Positions 8,089-15,528 of a DNA stretch of 27,199 bases are shown in pieces. Source of the DNA: an uncultured Angelakisella sp. (GTDB lineage Bacteria > Bacillota > Clostridia > Oscillospirales > Ruminococcaceae); the NCBI GenBank assembly GCA_910585525.1, contig CAJUFR010000028.1, positions 1-27,199 of the forward strand, given 5' to 3'. The position numbers and the translations under genes are program-made. The notes under the pieces were generated by a model. The model ran no database searches. It saw only the letters and a list, made by a program, of their open reading frames with translations, and was not told the DNA's origin. Numbering within the stretch: the first letter of the stretch is position 1; every line of letters starts with the position of its first letter.

Positions 8089-8319
8089 CTATCCTCCCAC
8101 CATCATGTGCCCGATGATCTTCCCCGTAAAGGTGAGCACCAGGGCCGCCGCCGACACCGCCAGCACCGCCACCCAGGGGGCGATGTGCTCCCGTTTTCCC
8201 CGAAGGAGACAGTAGTTGATAGCTAACACCGAAAGAAGGGTCATCGCCCCGCCCCCCATGAGCAGCAGATCCCGGACCGGCTGGGGGACCATCAGCCAAT
8301 TTCTTGTGATTTGAAACAT
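8089..8319 (-). CDS. small two-helix membrane protein in the c-di-AMP gene cluster
   Basis: A 76-residue protein with two predicted membrane helices (about 17-38, VRDLLLMGGGAMTLLSVLAI, and about 46-68, HIAPWVAVLAVSAAALVLTF) joined by a short basic loop (LRGKREH). No known family was recognised. The start has a strong ribosome binding site (AGGAGGGG with 4 nt before ATG) and lies 12 nt after the FAD-dependent dehydrogenase gene, so it is the last gene of the divIVA/cdaA-cdaR group. Oddly, the amber stop (8089-8091) is followed in the same frame by 22 sense codons before a TGA at 8020. The protein may be a recent truncation of a roughly 99-residue ancestor. A role in membrane association of its neighbours is possible but unsupported. 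Confidence 0.75.
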   Translation of the reverse strand: MFQITRNWLMVPQPVRDLLLMGGGAMTLLSVLAINYCLLRGKREHIAPWVAVLAVSAAALVLTFTGKIIGHMMVGG

Positions 8320-8331
8320 GTCATCCCCTCC

Positions 8332-9915
8332 TCAGTCCACTGGAGCCCACTCCCCGATGATCTTTTCCGCCACCCGCAGGCCGTCCACGGCGGCGCTGAC
8401 GATGCCCCCGGCATAGCCCGCCCCCTCGCCGCAGGGCCAAAGGCCCCGGGCCCGGGTGGCCTGGAGGTCCTCCCCCCGGGCCACCCGGACAGGGGAGGAG
8501 GTCCGGGTCTCCGGCCCGGTGAGGAAACTGTCCGGGGCGTCGAAGCCCGGCAGCCTTCTGCCAAACACCCGCAGTCCCAGCCGCAGCTGGGCCGCCACAC
8601 GGGGCGGGAACAGGGCGTCGAAGCCGGCCCCCTCCACCCCGATGGCGTAGCTGGGGGCAACACGGCCGGCGGCAAAGCCCGGCCTCCCCGCCAGGAACTC
8701 CCCCGCCGTTTGGGCCGGGGCCCGGTAGCTGCCGGTGAGCCGCCAGGCCGCCTTCTCCAGCCCCTCCTGCCAGGACAGCGCCTTTATGGGGTCATCCCCA
8801 AAGTCCCGGCTGTCCACCGAGGCCACCAGGGCGGCGTTGGCGTTGACCCCGTCCCGGCTGTAGTAACTCATGCCGTTGGTCACCACCGTTCCCTCCACCG
8901 AGGCGGCGGGGACCACCACCCCGCCGGGGCACATGCAGAAGGTGTAGACCGCCCGGTCCTCCCGGTCCCGATGGCTCAGCTGGTATTCACCCTTGGGCAG
9001 CAGGGGGTGGCCCGCCCACCGCCCGTAAAGCCCCTTGTCGATCTCCCCCTGGAGGTGCTCCACACGCACCCCTACCGAGAAGGGCTTTGCCGTCATCTCC
9101 AGCCCCAGTTCCCGGAGCATGGCGAAGGTGTCCCGGGCGCTGTGGCCCACCGCCAGCACCAGGTTTTCCGCCGGGATGGGGACGCCCCCCGCCGTGACCC
9201 CTGCAACGGCGCCGTTTTCCAGGGCGATGCTCTCCAGCCTGGCGCCGAACCGCACCTCTCCCCCCAGCCTTTCGATCTCCTGCCGGAGGCCCACCACCAC
9301 CTGGCGCAGCCGGTCGGTGCCCACATGGGGCTTCTGCTCCCACAGCAGCTCCTCCGGGGCCCCCAGACGGACGAATTCCTCCAGGACGTAGCGGCACCGG
9401 GGGTCGCCGATGCGGGTGGTCAGCTTGCCGTCGGAGAAGGTACCCGCGCCCCCCTCCCCGAACTGGATGTTGCCGTTTTCGTCCAGGGGGCCGCCCCGGA
9501 AGAAGGCATCCACCGCCGCCACCCGCCGGGCCATGGCGGGACCCCGCTCCAGGATGACTGGCCGGTACCCCTTCCGGGCCAGCAGCAGCCCGCAGAACAT
9601 CCCCGCCGGCCCGAACCCGGCGATCACCGGGCGGTTTTTCATCGGCCGGGTGCCGGGAAGGACATCCAGCGACTGGGGGGCCTGGATGCGGACATCCTTC
9701 CCCAGCCGCACCGGCGTCCCCTCCTCCACCTGGATGGCCACGGTGTAGACGATGCGGATGCGGTCCTTTTTCCGGGCGTCCACCGAACGCCGGGCCACCC
9801 GCAGTTCCCTGGCCTGGCTCCGGCGCAGCCCCGCCCGGTCCAGGGCCAGCTGGTACCGGGCCTCCTGGTCCTCCTGAAGGCCCAGGGAAATATCGCTCAC
9901 CAGTACGACTGGCAT
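8332..9915 (-). CDS. NAD(P)/FAD-dependent oxidoreductase (uncharacterised dehydrogenase family)
   Basis: A 527-residue flavoprotein. Residues 1-85 form an N-terminal domain with RKKDRIRIVYTV, typical of this family; the Rossmann FAD-binding motif GFGPAGMFCGLLLARKG is at 100-116, ending in the ribose-binding acid at ILERG. A second dinucleotide segment (LVLAVGHSARDTF) and the C-terminal GEGAGYAGGI FAD motif follow. COG2509-like proteins of this build are widespread in Clostridia, but no substrate is established, so I give no pathway. It has no signal peptide and should be cytoplasmic. It lies downstream of cdaA-cdaR, where many Firmicutes have glmM, with a terminator-like hairpin in the 76-nt gap. 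It is followed by the small membrane protein. Confidence 0.85.
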   Translation of the reverse strand: MPVVLVSDISLGLQEDQEARYQLALDRAGLRRSQARELRVARRSVDARKKDRIRIVYTVAIQVEEGTPVRLGKDVRIQAPQSLDVLPGTRPMKNRPVIAGFGPAGMFCGLLLARKGYRPVILERGPAMARRVAAVDAFFRGGPLDENGNIQFGEGGAGTFSDGKLTTRIGDPRCRYVLEEFVRLGAPEELLWEQKPHVGTDRLRQVVVGLRQEIERLGGEVRFGARLESIALENGAVAGVTAGGVPIPAENLVLAVGHSARDTFAMLRELGLEMTAKPFSVGVRVEHLQGEIDKGLYGRWAGHPLLPKGEYQLSHRDREDRAVYTFCMCPGGVVVPAASVEGTVVTNGMSYYSRDGVNANAALVASVDSRDFGDDPIKALSWQEGLEKAAWRLTGSYRAPAQTAGEFLAGRPGFAAGRVAPSYAIGVEGAGFDALFPPRVAAQLRLGLRVFGRRLPGFDAPDSFLTGPETRTSSPVRVARGEDLQATRARGLWPCGEGAGYAGGIVSAAVDGLRVAEKIIGEWAPVD

Positions 9916-9934
9916 CCCCTTCCCCCTCTCTCTG

Positions 9935-9968
9935 CAAAATCGGGCCTGCCGCTCTGGACAGACCCGAT
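9935..9968 (-). terminator. terminator-like hairpin between cdaR and the FAD dehydrogenase
   Basis: On the minus strand ATCGGG and CCCGAT (9963-9968 / 9939-9944) form a stem that continues as CTG/CAG after one mismatch, followed by TTTTGC. The T-run is short, so it is probably a partial terminator that lowers expression of the two downstream genes. Confidence 0.5.
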
Positions 9969-9991
9969 GGATAGGCTTTGGGACCTTGACC

Positions 9992-11239
9992 TTACTGAAC
10001 GTTGATAACAGCGGTATAGGCTCCCAGGGCCCACACCATCCCTTGAGTGGGGGCGGAGATGCTCACCGGCACCTCGTACTGCCCCAGTTCCACATCCCGG
10101 TCGGAAAGATCGATGGTCACCATAAAGTCCCCGGACTTGATGGTCTTTAGGAGTTTTTCGTCCCCCACGATCTTGACGTTGTACAGCGTCTGGGTCATGG
10201 GGGTGATGGTGTAATCCCCCGGGGCGTTGACGACATAAAACTCGCTGAGATTCAGGTAGGTGGAGGCCAGGCCCTCGGTGTCGAACTCCACCACGATGTT
10301 CTCCATATTCTCCACGTTGACGAAGTCCTCCGCCAGCCGCACCTGGAAGGTGTAGGTGCTCTGCTCGGTAAGGTCCAGCTGGGCGAAGTCGATGACCCCG
10401 GCAGTGATCTCGGTGGTCTTGCTGATGGACCGCTCCTGGGCCGCCACCACGATGGTCTTGTTGGACATCGTGTAGTCCAACTCCTCCAGGGGGAAGCCGT
10501 CGGGGACATTGATAAAGGAGAGGCGCAGCGGCAGTTCCACCTTCCGCTTCACCGGGATGGTGATATCCGCCTCGGAAAAATCGGTGGTGACATGGTCGCT
10601 GGTGATGGGGTTCTCGTCACTGTCCAGCAGGGTGATGGCCGAGGAGATCACCTGGGACCGGGTGAGGGGTTCCTCCAACTCGGCGTGGACCACGGCGCGG
10701 CTGATGCGGTTCAGTTCCCGCTCCGGCCCCCGGACCATGATAGTGGCGGGGGTGGCGGCCACCGAACCCAGGATATAGTCGTTTTCCGGCACCGAAAGGC
10801 CGTTGATATCCACCGTCACCGGCAGTTCCCGGTTCAGTTCCCGGTCGAAGGTCATGGTGATGGTCTCCGGGGAGATGCCCACCACGGTGCCGTTAGAGGT
10901 GGTGGCGTAGAGTTTCAGGTCATAGGTCCCCGCCCCGGCGATATCGGCAAAGCTGGCGGTGACCTGGATATCCTCCGGCACCAGGTTCCCCACCTCGATG
11001 ACGCGGCCCTTCACCTGGACCGAGACCCGGGGGTCCGCCCCCTCGATGATATTGAGCCCCAGGCTGGTGAGGGCGGTGGTGGAGGTGGTGACCGGGACGT
11101 TCTTCACCGTCACCACCCGCTCCTGGTCCGGCCCGGTGTTGATGACCACGAACCAGGCCAGCACAGCCGCCAGAAAAGAGAGGACCGCCGTGCCGCTGGC
11201 TTTCTTCAAAAGGCTGGTGCGTTTTGCCGGCAGCTTCAT
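9992..11239 (-). CDS. cdaR: CdaR, YbbR-domain regulator of diadenylate cyclase CdaA
   Basis: A 415-residue membrane-anchored protein. It has a basic N-terminus (MKLPAKRTSLLKK), one membrane helix at about 16-34 (VLSFLAAVLAWFVVI) and a large extracytoplasmic part made of about four YbbR-like beta repeats (roughly 41-127, 128-213, 214-305, 306-415; boundaries estimated by eye). In Bacillus and Listeria CdaR binds CdaA and modulates c-di-AMP production. Its ATG overlaps the cdaA stop (ATGA), and AGGAGG lies 8 nt upstream, so the partners are made together. The organisation is the usual cdaA-cdaR pair, but glmM does not follow. Length is within the normal range for a four-repeat CdaR. Confidence 0.92.
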   Translation of the reverse strand: MKLPAKRTSLLKKASGTAVLSFLAAVLAWFVVINTGPDQERVVTVKNVPVTTSTTALTSLGLNIIEGADPRVSVQVKGRVIEVGNLVPEDIQVTASFADIAGAGTYDLKLYATTSNGTVVGISPETITMTFDRELNRELPVTVDINGLSVPENDYILGSVAATPATIMVRGPERELNRISRAVVHAELEEPLTRSQVISSAITLLDSDENPITSDHVTTDFSEADITIPVKRKVELPLRLSFINVPDGFPLEELDYTMSNKTIVVAAQERSISKTTEITAGVIDFAQLDLTEQSTYTFQVRLAEDFVNVENMENIVVEFDTEGLASTYLNLSEFYVVNAPGDYTITPMTQTLYNVKIVGDEKLLKTIKSGDFMVTIDLSDRDVELGQYEVPVSISAPTQGMVWALGAYTAVINVQ

Positions 11240-12129
11240 TTTCTGGTCCTCCTGAATAGCTTCTTCTTATCGGCGGCGTTCTCCTTCTCCTCCGCCACAA
11301 ACTCCCGGTAGAGGGCGGCGCTGAGGCTGTTCACGGTGATGTCGATGTCCAGCTTGCCGTTCTTCGCCATAGTGATACAGCCGGTCTCCTCCGACACCAC
11401 CACCACGATGGCGTCGGATACCTCGCTCATCCCCAGGGCCGCCCGATGGCGGGTGCCTAAAGCCCGGCTGATGCCGTAGTTGTCCGAAAGGGGCAGGAAG
11501 CAGCCGGCGGCGTGGAGCCGGCCGCCCCGGATGATCAGCGCCCCGTCGTGAAGGGGGGAGTTGGGGAAAAATACGTTTTTGATCAGTTCGGCGCTGGGCT
11601 GGGAATCAATAGTAGTGCCGGTGGAGATGATATCCCCCAGCTTGGTCTCCTTCTCCAGCACCATCAGCGCCCCGATGCGCTCCTTGGAGAGGATGGCACA
11701 GCTGTCGCAGATGGCGTTGATGGTCTTGATCATCTGCTTGCTCTCCTGCTCGCCGCCGTTCATGTTGGGGGCCAGCACCGAGAGATTGGAGAGGGAGGAA
11801 CGCCCCACCTGCTCCAGCACCTTGCGCAGTTCCGGTTGGAACAGCACCAGCAGCACCAGTGCCCCGTACCGGATCACCATCTCCATAACGGTGCGCAGGG
11901 TGTACAGTTCCAGCACGTAGGCGAAGAAGTAAAGCAGCAGGATGACCAGCACGCCCTTGATCAGCTGGCCCGCCCGGGTCTCCTTCATCAGGGTGACGAG
12001 GTGATAGATGATAAACGCCATGATGACGATGTCAAAGGCGTCCTGGATGCGGAAGGTGCTGATGGCCCCGTTCACCATCTCGTGCAGGGTCAGCAGAATA
12101 TCTCCTATCACGGCCTGTACAGGTGACAT
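11236..12129 (-). CDS. cdaA: diadenylate cyclase CdaA (c-di-AMP synthase)
   Basis: A 297-residue membrane enzyme that condenses two ATP into cyclic di-AMP, which controls potassium and osmolyte transport and wall homeostasis. Three membrane helices are visible (about 31-49, 56-74, 80-97), followed by the DAC domain with the catalytic DGA at 195-197 (SPLHDGALII) and the nucleotide-binding GTRHRAA at 225-231. Both signature motifs are intact. The start is taken as the ATG at 12129; the GTG at 12141 overlaps the ribosome binding site AGAGGAG. The last 20 residues are strongly basic. It lies 120 nt after the DivIVA-like gene and overlaps cdaR by 4 nt. No convincing promoter was found in that gap, so it may share the divIVA promoter. 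Confidence 0.95.
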   Translation of the reverse strand: MSPVQAVIGDILLTLHEMVNGAISTFRIQDAFDIVIMAFIIYHLVTLMKETRAGQLIKGVLVILLLYFFAYVLELYTLRTVMEMVIRYGALVLLVLFQPELRKVLEQVGRSSLSNLSVLAPNMNGGEQESKQMIKTINAICDSCAILSKERIGALMVLEKETKLGDIISTGTTIDSQPSAELIKNVFFPNSPLHDGALIIRGGRLHAAGCFLPLSDNYGISRALGTRHRAALGMSEVSDAIVVVVSEETGCITMAKNGKLDIDITVNSLSAALYREFVAEEKENAADKKKLFRRTRK

Positions 12130-12202
12130 CAGTCCCACCACTCCTCTCCAAATCGGGTCACAGCCACTTTAAGAGCCTTCTACAAATGGCGTCCCCAATC
12201 AC

Positions 12203-12226
12203 CCGGAGCAGGCTTTTCCTGCCCGG
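12203..12226 (-). other. stem-loop between divIVA-like gene and cdaA
   Basis: On the minus strand CCGG-GCAGG and CCTGC-T-CCGG pair over 9 bp with one bulged T and a 5-nt loop, 23 nt after the divIVA-like stop codon. No T-run follows, so it is not a standard terminator. It may stabilise the 3' end of the message or act as a partial terminator before cdaA. Confidence 0.45.
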
Positions 12227-12249
12227 GGCCTTCTTTGTCTGGGGCCGCC

Positions 12250-13044
12250 TTACCGGCGTATCTTTACCTTGACCCGCCCGGTCTCCGGCTGGCCGGGGTC
12301 CTGGGGAAAAAAACGGACTTCATGCTCGTCCTTTTTGGGGGCGGGAGCAGCGGCGGCAGGGGCTGGCTCCGGCTCCGGGGCAGGTTTTACCGCCTTGGTC
12401 CCCTTCTCCTCGTCCAGCTTGGAGATAGCCCCCTCGAACTGGGTCAGTGTCTTGCCCACCGACTCCCGGATGCGGGAAAGCTCCTCCTTCAGCCGGGCCA
12501 CCTCGGCGGTGTGGTCCGCCTCCTTGGCGGCGGCCTCGGCCCGGATGGCCTTGGCGTCCCGGCGGGCCCGCTCCAGCAGCAGGGTGGCCTGGGCCTTGGC
12601 CTCCTCCAGCAGTTCCTGGGCGGTGATGCCGCTGTTCTGCGCCTCCAGCAACTCCTGGGTCAGGGCACCCACCCGGTTTTCCAACTCGCTGTTGCGGTTT
12701 TGCAGCTGCTTGTTCAGTTCCAGCTGGATCTGCAATTCCTTATCCTTGTTCCGGGCCACCTGGACCAGCTGGTCGGTGTCGGATTTCAGCTTTTCGTAGC
12801 TGGAGCGGATGCCTGCCGCTGTCTCCTTCTCGCTGTACAGCTGGGCCTTGATGATCTCGCACTGGGCGCTCAACTCCTCCACCGAACCCTGGAGTTCGGC
12901 GATCTGCTCCTCCAGCTGGGTGGCGTGCTGCTCCAACTCCGCCTCCTTGGCCTTGGCGGCAGTATCCTGTTCATATATGTAGTCCAAAACGACCTTTTTG
13001 TCAAAGCCAAAACATGCCGTGGGGAAAACCTTCTGCTGCTCCAT
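12250..13044 (-). CDS. DivIVA-like coiled-coil protein
   Basis: A 264-residue protein with a short N-terminal DivIVA-type segment (FPTACFGFDKKVVLDYIYEQD, about 7-27), a long coiled coil (about 28-210, rich in Glu/Ala/Leu heptads), a Pro/Ala/Glu linker (about 222-240) and a basic C-terminal end (KVKIRR). DivIVA-family proteins bind curved membrane at poles and septa and organise division or wall synthesis in Gram-positives. The start at 13044 follows AGGAGG with 8 nt spacing. It has its own strong promoter (13117-13145). Being next to cdaA suggests a link between envelope growth and c-di-AMP, but this is inference from position only. It could instead be a general coiled-coil scaffold, because the DivIVA match rests on the short N-terminus. 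Confidence 0.75.
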   Translation of the reverse strand: MEQQKVFPTACFGFDKKVVLDYIYEQDTAAKAKEAELEQHATQLEEQIAELQGSVEELSAQCEIIKAQLYSEKETAAGIRSSYEKLKSDTDQLVQVARNKDKELQIQLELNKQLQNRNSELENRVGALTQELLEAQNSGITAQELLEEAKAQATLLLERARRDAKAIRAEAAAKEADHTAEVARLKEELSRIRESVGKTLTQFEGAISKLDEEKGTKAVKPAPEPEPAPAAAAPAPKKDEHEVRFFPQDPGQPETGRVKVKIRR

Positions 13045-13116
13045 AAAATACCTCCTGAAAGAAAATAGTGGGGTGGAAAATATCAAAAATGTTAGGACTT
13101 GTCCAGGTTCTAAAAC

Positions 13117-13145
13117 ATTATAGCACCCTCTTGGGAAAAAAACAA
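13117..13145 (-). promoter_or_regulatory. strong promoter for the divIVA-like gene (extended -10)
   Basis: On the minus strand, a perfect TATAAT (13117-13122) is preceded by TGC, giving an extended -10, and 17 nt upstream by TTGTTT (13140-13145). Transcription should start near 13110, leaving a leader of about 65 nt before the ATG at 13044. The surrounding DNA is AT-rich compared with the rest of the window. Confidence 0.75.
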
Positions 13146-13219
13146 ACTATTTCCTGTCGGATTTTAAGGTTTTGGATGGATTTTCCACGGTTTTTTCCCA
13201 CGGCCCCGGAAAAAGGCTG

Positions 13220-14032
13220 TCAGCCCTTCTGGTAGTAGGCCCGCAGCAGCGGCTCCAACTCCCTCCACTTGATCTCGTACTGCTGGCGGTAATCCTCCAC
13301 CGTATGGGTGGGCTGGATCAGCTGCTCCTTCCCCCGGTATTTTATGGTGTGGGGCTTGAAAGCATCGGAATCCGGGTCCAGGCCGTAAAAGCCATCAAAG
13401 AGGTCTCTCCCCTCCTCCAGATTCCGCAGGAGGATGCAGGTGGTGGTGGGCAGCTTCTCCGGCGGCTCATGGTCGTGGATATCCACCCCGTGGGCCAGCA
13501 GCTCGTCCAGCACCGCCCGGAGCATCTCCCGAAGCTGGCGGTTTATCTGCTTGGTCTGTTCCACATAGTAGCTGGGGTAGGAGGAGCGGGCGTGCTGCTC
13601 GTAGTCATCCAGGGCCACCTGCCAGGCGTTGCGCTCCAAACGGTCGGTGGTGAATTTCTGGTTGGGGTCCATCCCCATCTCCAGCAGCCGGCGCAGCAGC
13701 AGGAAGTACCCCTTGCTCCGCTCCTTGGCCTGGTCAGAGACGATGTTCCCCGCCCGCATAAAGCACTGGCCTACGGCGTTGTACCAGATGGGGGCGGATT
13801 CGTTGCCGGGCTGGGTGGGGGCGTCCCGAAAGTTCACGTCCGCCCCACGGTCCAACAGCAGGTGGGCCACCTCCAGGTTGTCGCTTTTGATGGCCACCAT
13901 CAGCGGCGACTGGCCGTCGTCCTTTTTGGGCGGGGCGGTGGCGGTACAGGCGATGAGCGCCGGATTTTTGTCCAATATTTTGGCAACCTCCTCCAGCTTT
14001 CCCTGGCGGATCATGGTGAACAGCTTTTTCAT
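13220..14032 (-). CDS. ankyrin-repeat protein
   Basis: A 270-residue cytoplasmic protein without signal peptide. One clear ankyrin repeat is visible at about 39-70 (DGQSPLMVAIKSDNLEVAHLLLDRGADVNFRD region); weaker helical repeats flank it, one N-terminal (GKLEEVAKILDKNPALI) and one at about 105-120 (LLLRRLLEMGMDPN), with another near LLAHGVDIHDHE. The C-terminal 80 residues are not ankyrin-like and carry no motif I recognise. The start has AAAGGAAGG upstream. It is monocistronic by appearance: its own promoter lies just upstream, in the tail of the rnf terminator, and a new promoter lies downstream. Ankyrin repeats bind proteins; the partner is unknown. Such genes are scattered in gut Clostridia and may be acquired, though codon use looks like that of its neighbours. 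Confidence 0.82.
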   Translation of the reverse strand: MKKLFTMIRQGKLEEVAKILDKNPALIACTATAPPKKDDGQSPLMVAIKSDNLEVAHLLLDRGADVNFRDAPTQPGNESAPIWYNAVGQCFMRAGNIVSDQAKERSKGYFLLLRRLLEMGMDPNQKFTTDRLERNAWQVALDDYEQHARSSYPSYYVEQTKQINRQLREMLRAVLDELLAHGVDIHDHEPPEKLPTTTCILLRNLEEGRDLFDGFYGLDPDSDAFKPHTIKYRGKEQLIQPTHTVEDYRQQYEIKWRELEPLLRAYYQKG

Positions 14033-14063
14033 GGGATGCCCTTCCTTTCAAGGTGATACAAAA

Positions 14064-14092
14064 AATATATCATAAGCAGCGTTAAAAAGCAA
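14064..14092 (-). promoter_or_regulatory. promoter for the ankyrin-repeat gene
   Basis: On the minus strand TTGCTT (14087-14092) and TATATT (14064-14069) are 17 nt apart, and the -10 is preceded by TGA (TGn extension). Transcription should start near 14057, about 25 nt before the ATG at 14032. The -35 box begins 2 nt after the T-run of the rnf terminator, so termination and initiation signals abut. Confidence 0.65.
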
Positions 14093-14094
14093 CG

Positions 14095-14123
14095 AAAAGC
14101 CTGCCCCCGGAAAAGGGGCAGGC
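14095..14123 (-). terminator. Rho-independent terminator of the rnf operon
   Basis: On the minus strand a perfect 9-bp GC-rich stem, GCCTGCCCC (14115-14123) and GGGGCAGGC (14099-14107), with a 7-nt loop is followed by TTTT. It lies 16 nt after the rnfB stop codon. Confidence 0.88.
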
Positions 14124-14139
14124 AGCAGAGAAAACTGGC

Positions 14140-14925
14140 TTATACCTTGTGGATGACGTGGACCGGGCAGACCTCGACGCAGGCGCCGCAGTTGGTGCAC
14201 TTTTCCGGGTCGATGTGGGCCAGGTTGCCGGTGACGGTGATGGCGCCGTATTCGCAGGTCTTTTGGCACTTCATGCAGCCGATACACCCGGCCTGGCACA
14301 CCTTGCGGGTGTAGGCCCCCTTGTCGTGGGAGGCGCAGCCCACCCAGACCATGCTGGTGTCGGGGATCATCTCGAACAGATGGTTGGGGCAGACCTTGGC
14401 GCAGGCGCCGCAGCCGGTGCAAAGGTCCCTGTTGACCACGGCCAGGCCGTTCTGGATGGTAAGGGCGCCGAATTTGCAGGCTTCGGCACAGTCGCCGTAG
14501 CCCAGGCAGCCGTGGGAGCAGCTGCGGCGGCCCTGGTAGAAGGCGTTGCAGGCCTTGCAGGTCTTGGGGCCCTCGTAGTCCATAACGTAGACGCTGGTAT
14601 CGAAGTCGCCGCTGCACCGGATCACCGACTTCACCGCCTTCACCCCCTCAAAGGGGATGCCCAGCACCTCGCAGATGCCCTTGGCAGCGGCCTCGCCGCC
14701 GGGGGTGCAGAGGTTGGGCTTGACGGTCCCGTCCCGCTTGGAAAGGGCGTCGGCGTAACCGTCGCACCCGGCGAAGCCGCAGGCGCCGCAGTTGGCCCCG
14801 GGCAGGCAGGCCCGGACCTTCTCGGCGGTCTCGTCCACCGGCACGAACATGAACTTGGAAGCGATGACAAGGAGGACACCGGCAGCCAAGCCAACGCCGG
14901 AGACGACCAAAATTCCCTGAAGCAT
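14140..14925 (-). CDS. rnfB: Rnf complex subunit RnfB (multi-cluster ferredoxin)
   Basis: A 261-residue iron-sulfur subunit, probably the entry point for electrons from reduced ferredoxin into the Rnf complex. Seen: an N-terminal membrane helix (about 4-26); the Fes domain with Cys46, Cys49, Cys54 and Cys73 (CGACGFAGC...LC); and several further clusters: Cys136/140/146/150, Cys169/172/175/179, Cys214/217/220/224 and Cys243/246/249/253. Extra cysteines at 123, 126 and 210 add to these. The number of clusters agrees with long clostridial RnfB proteins rather than the shorter proteobacterial form. AAGGAGG lies upstream of the ATG, 12 nt after rnfA. It is the last gene of the operon, immediately before a strong terminator. 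Confidence 0.95.
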   Translation of the reverse strand: MLQGILVVSGVGLAAGVLLVIASKFMFVPVDETAEKVRACLPGANCGACGFAGCDGYADALSKRDGTVKPNLCTPGGEAAAKGICEVLGIPFEGVKAVKSVIRCSGDFDTSVYVMDYEGPKTCKACNAFYQGRRSCSHGCLGYGDCAEACKFGALTIQNGLAVVNRDLCTGCGACAKVCPNHLFEMIPDTSMVWVGCASHDKGAYTRKVCQAGCIGCMKCQKTCEYGAITVTGNLAHIDPEKCTNCGACVEVCPVHVIHKV

Positions 14926-14937
14926 CTCTGTTCCTCC

Positions 14938-15528
14938 TTACTTAAACATATTCTCCACCATGCCGGTGAAGCCCATGAAGGACACCGACATGATAGACGC
15001 CGCCACCAGGGTGATGGGGATGCCCTTGAAGCACTCCGGCACATCGGCGGTGTCCACCCGGGAGCGGACGCCGGAGAACAGCACCATGGCCAGCAGGTAG
15101 CCCAGACCGGCGCCCAGGGAGTTGACCATCGACTGGGAGAAGGTGTAGGTCTTGGTGATGTTCAGCACCACCACGCCCAGGATGGCGCAGTTGGTGGTGA
15201 TCAAGGGCAGGAACACCCCCAGGGAGCGGTAGAGGGGCGGGACGAACTTTTTCAGCACCATCTCCACCAGCTGCACCAGGGCGGCGATGACCAGGATAAA
15301 GATCACCGTCTGCATGTACCCCAGTTCCATGGGGTCAAGGATATAGTGATAGATGGGCCAGGTGGCCGCGGTGGCCATCAGCATGACGAAGATGACGGCG
15401 GCGCTCATCCCCACGGCGGCGTCCAGCTTCTTGGACACCCCCAGGAAGGAGCAGATGGCCAGGAACTTCATCAGGACATAGTTCTCTACCAGGATGGCGG
15501 TAAAGAGGATCACAAGCATTTCTTTCAT
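14938..15528 (-). CDS. rnfA: Rnf complex integral membrane subunit RnfA
   Basis: A 196-residue protein with about six membrane helices. RnfA and RnfE form an inverted pair in the membrane core and hold a shared [2Fe-2S] cluster. The expected ligands are present: Cys26 (AICSFLG) and Cys114 (TTNCAILG). The TAA of rnfE overlaps the ATG here (TAATG), so the two partners are translationally coupled and probably made in equal amounts. GGAGGGTG lies upstream inside rnfE. Length and sequence are those of ordinary RnfA. Confidence 0.95.
   Translation of the reverse strand: MKEMLVILFTAILVENYVLMKFLAICSFLGVSKKLDAAVGMSAAVIFVMLMATAATWPIYHYILDPMELGYMQTVIFILVIAALVQLVEMVLKKFVPPLYRSLGVFLPLITTNCAILGVVVLNITKTYTFSQSMVNSLGAGLGYLLAMVLFSGVRSRVDTADVPECFKGIPITLVAASIMSVSFMGFTGMVENMFK

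Noticed and set aside
13180..13219. TTTTTCC / GGAAAAA inverted repeat and CCACGG direct repeat after the ankyrin gene
   Set aside because: The stem is AT-rich and weak with no following T-run; I see no clear terminator here.
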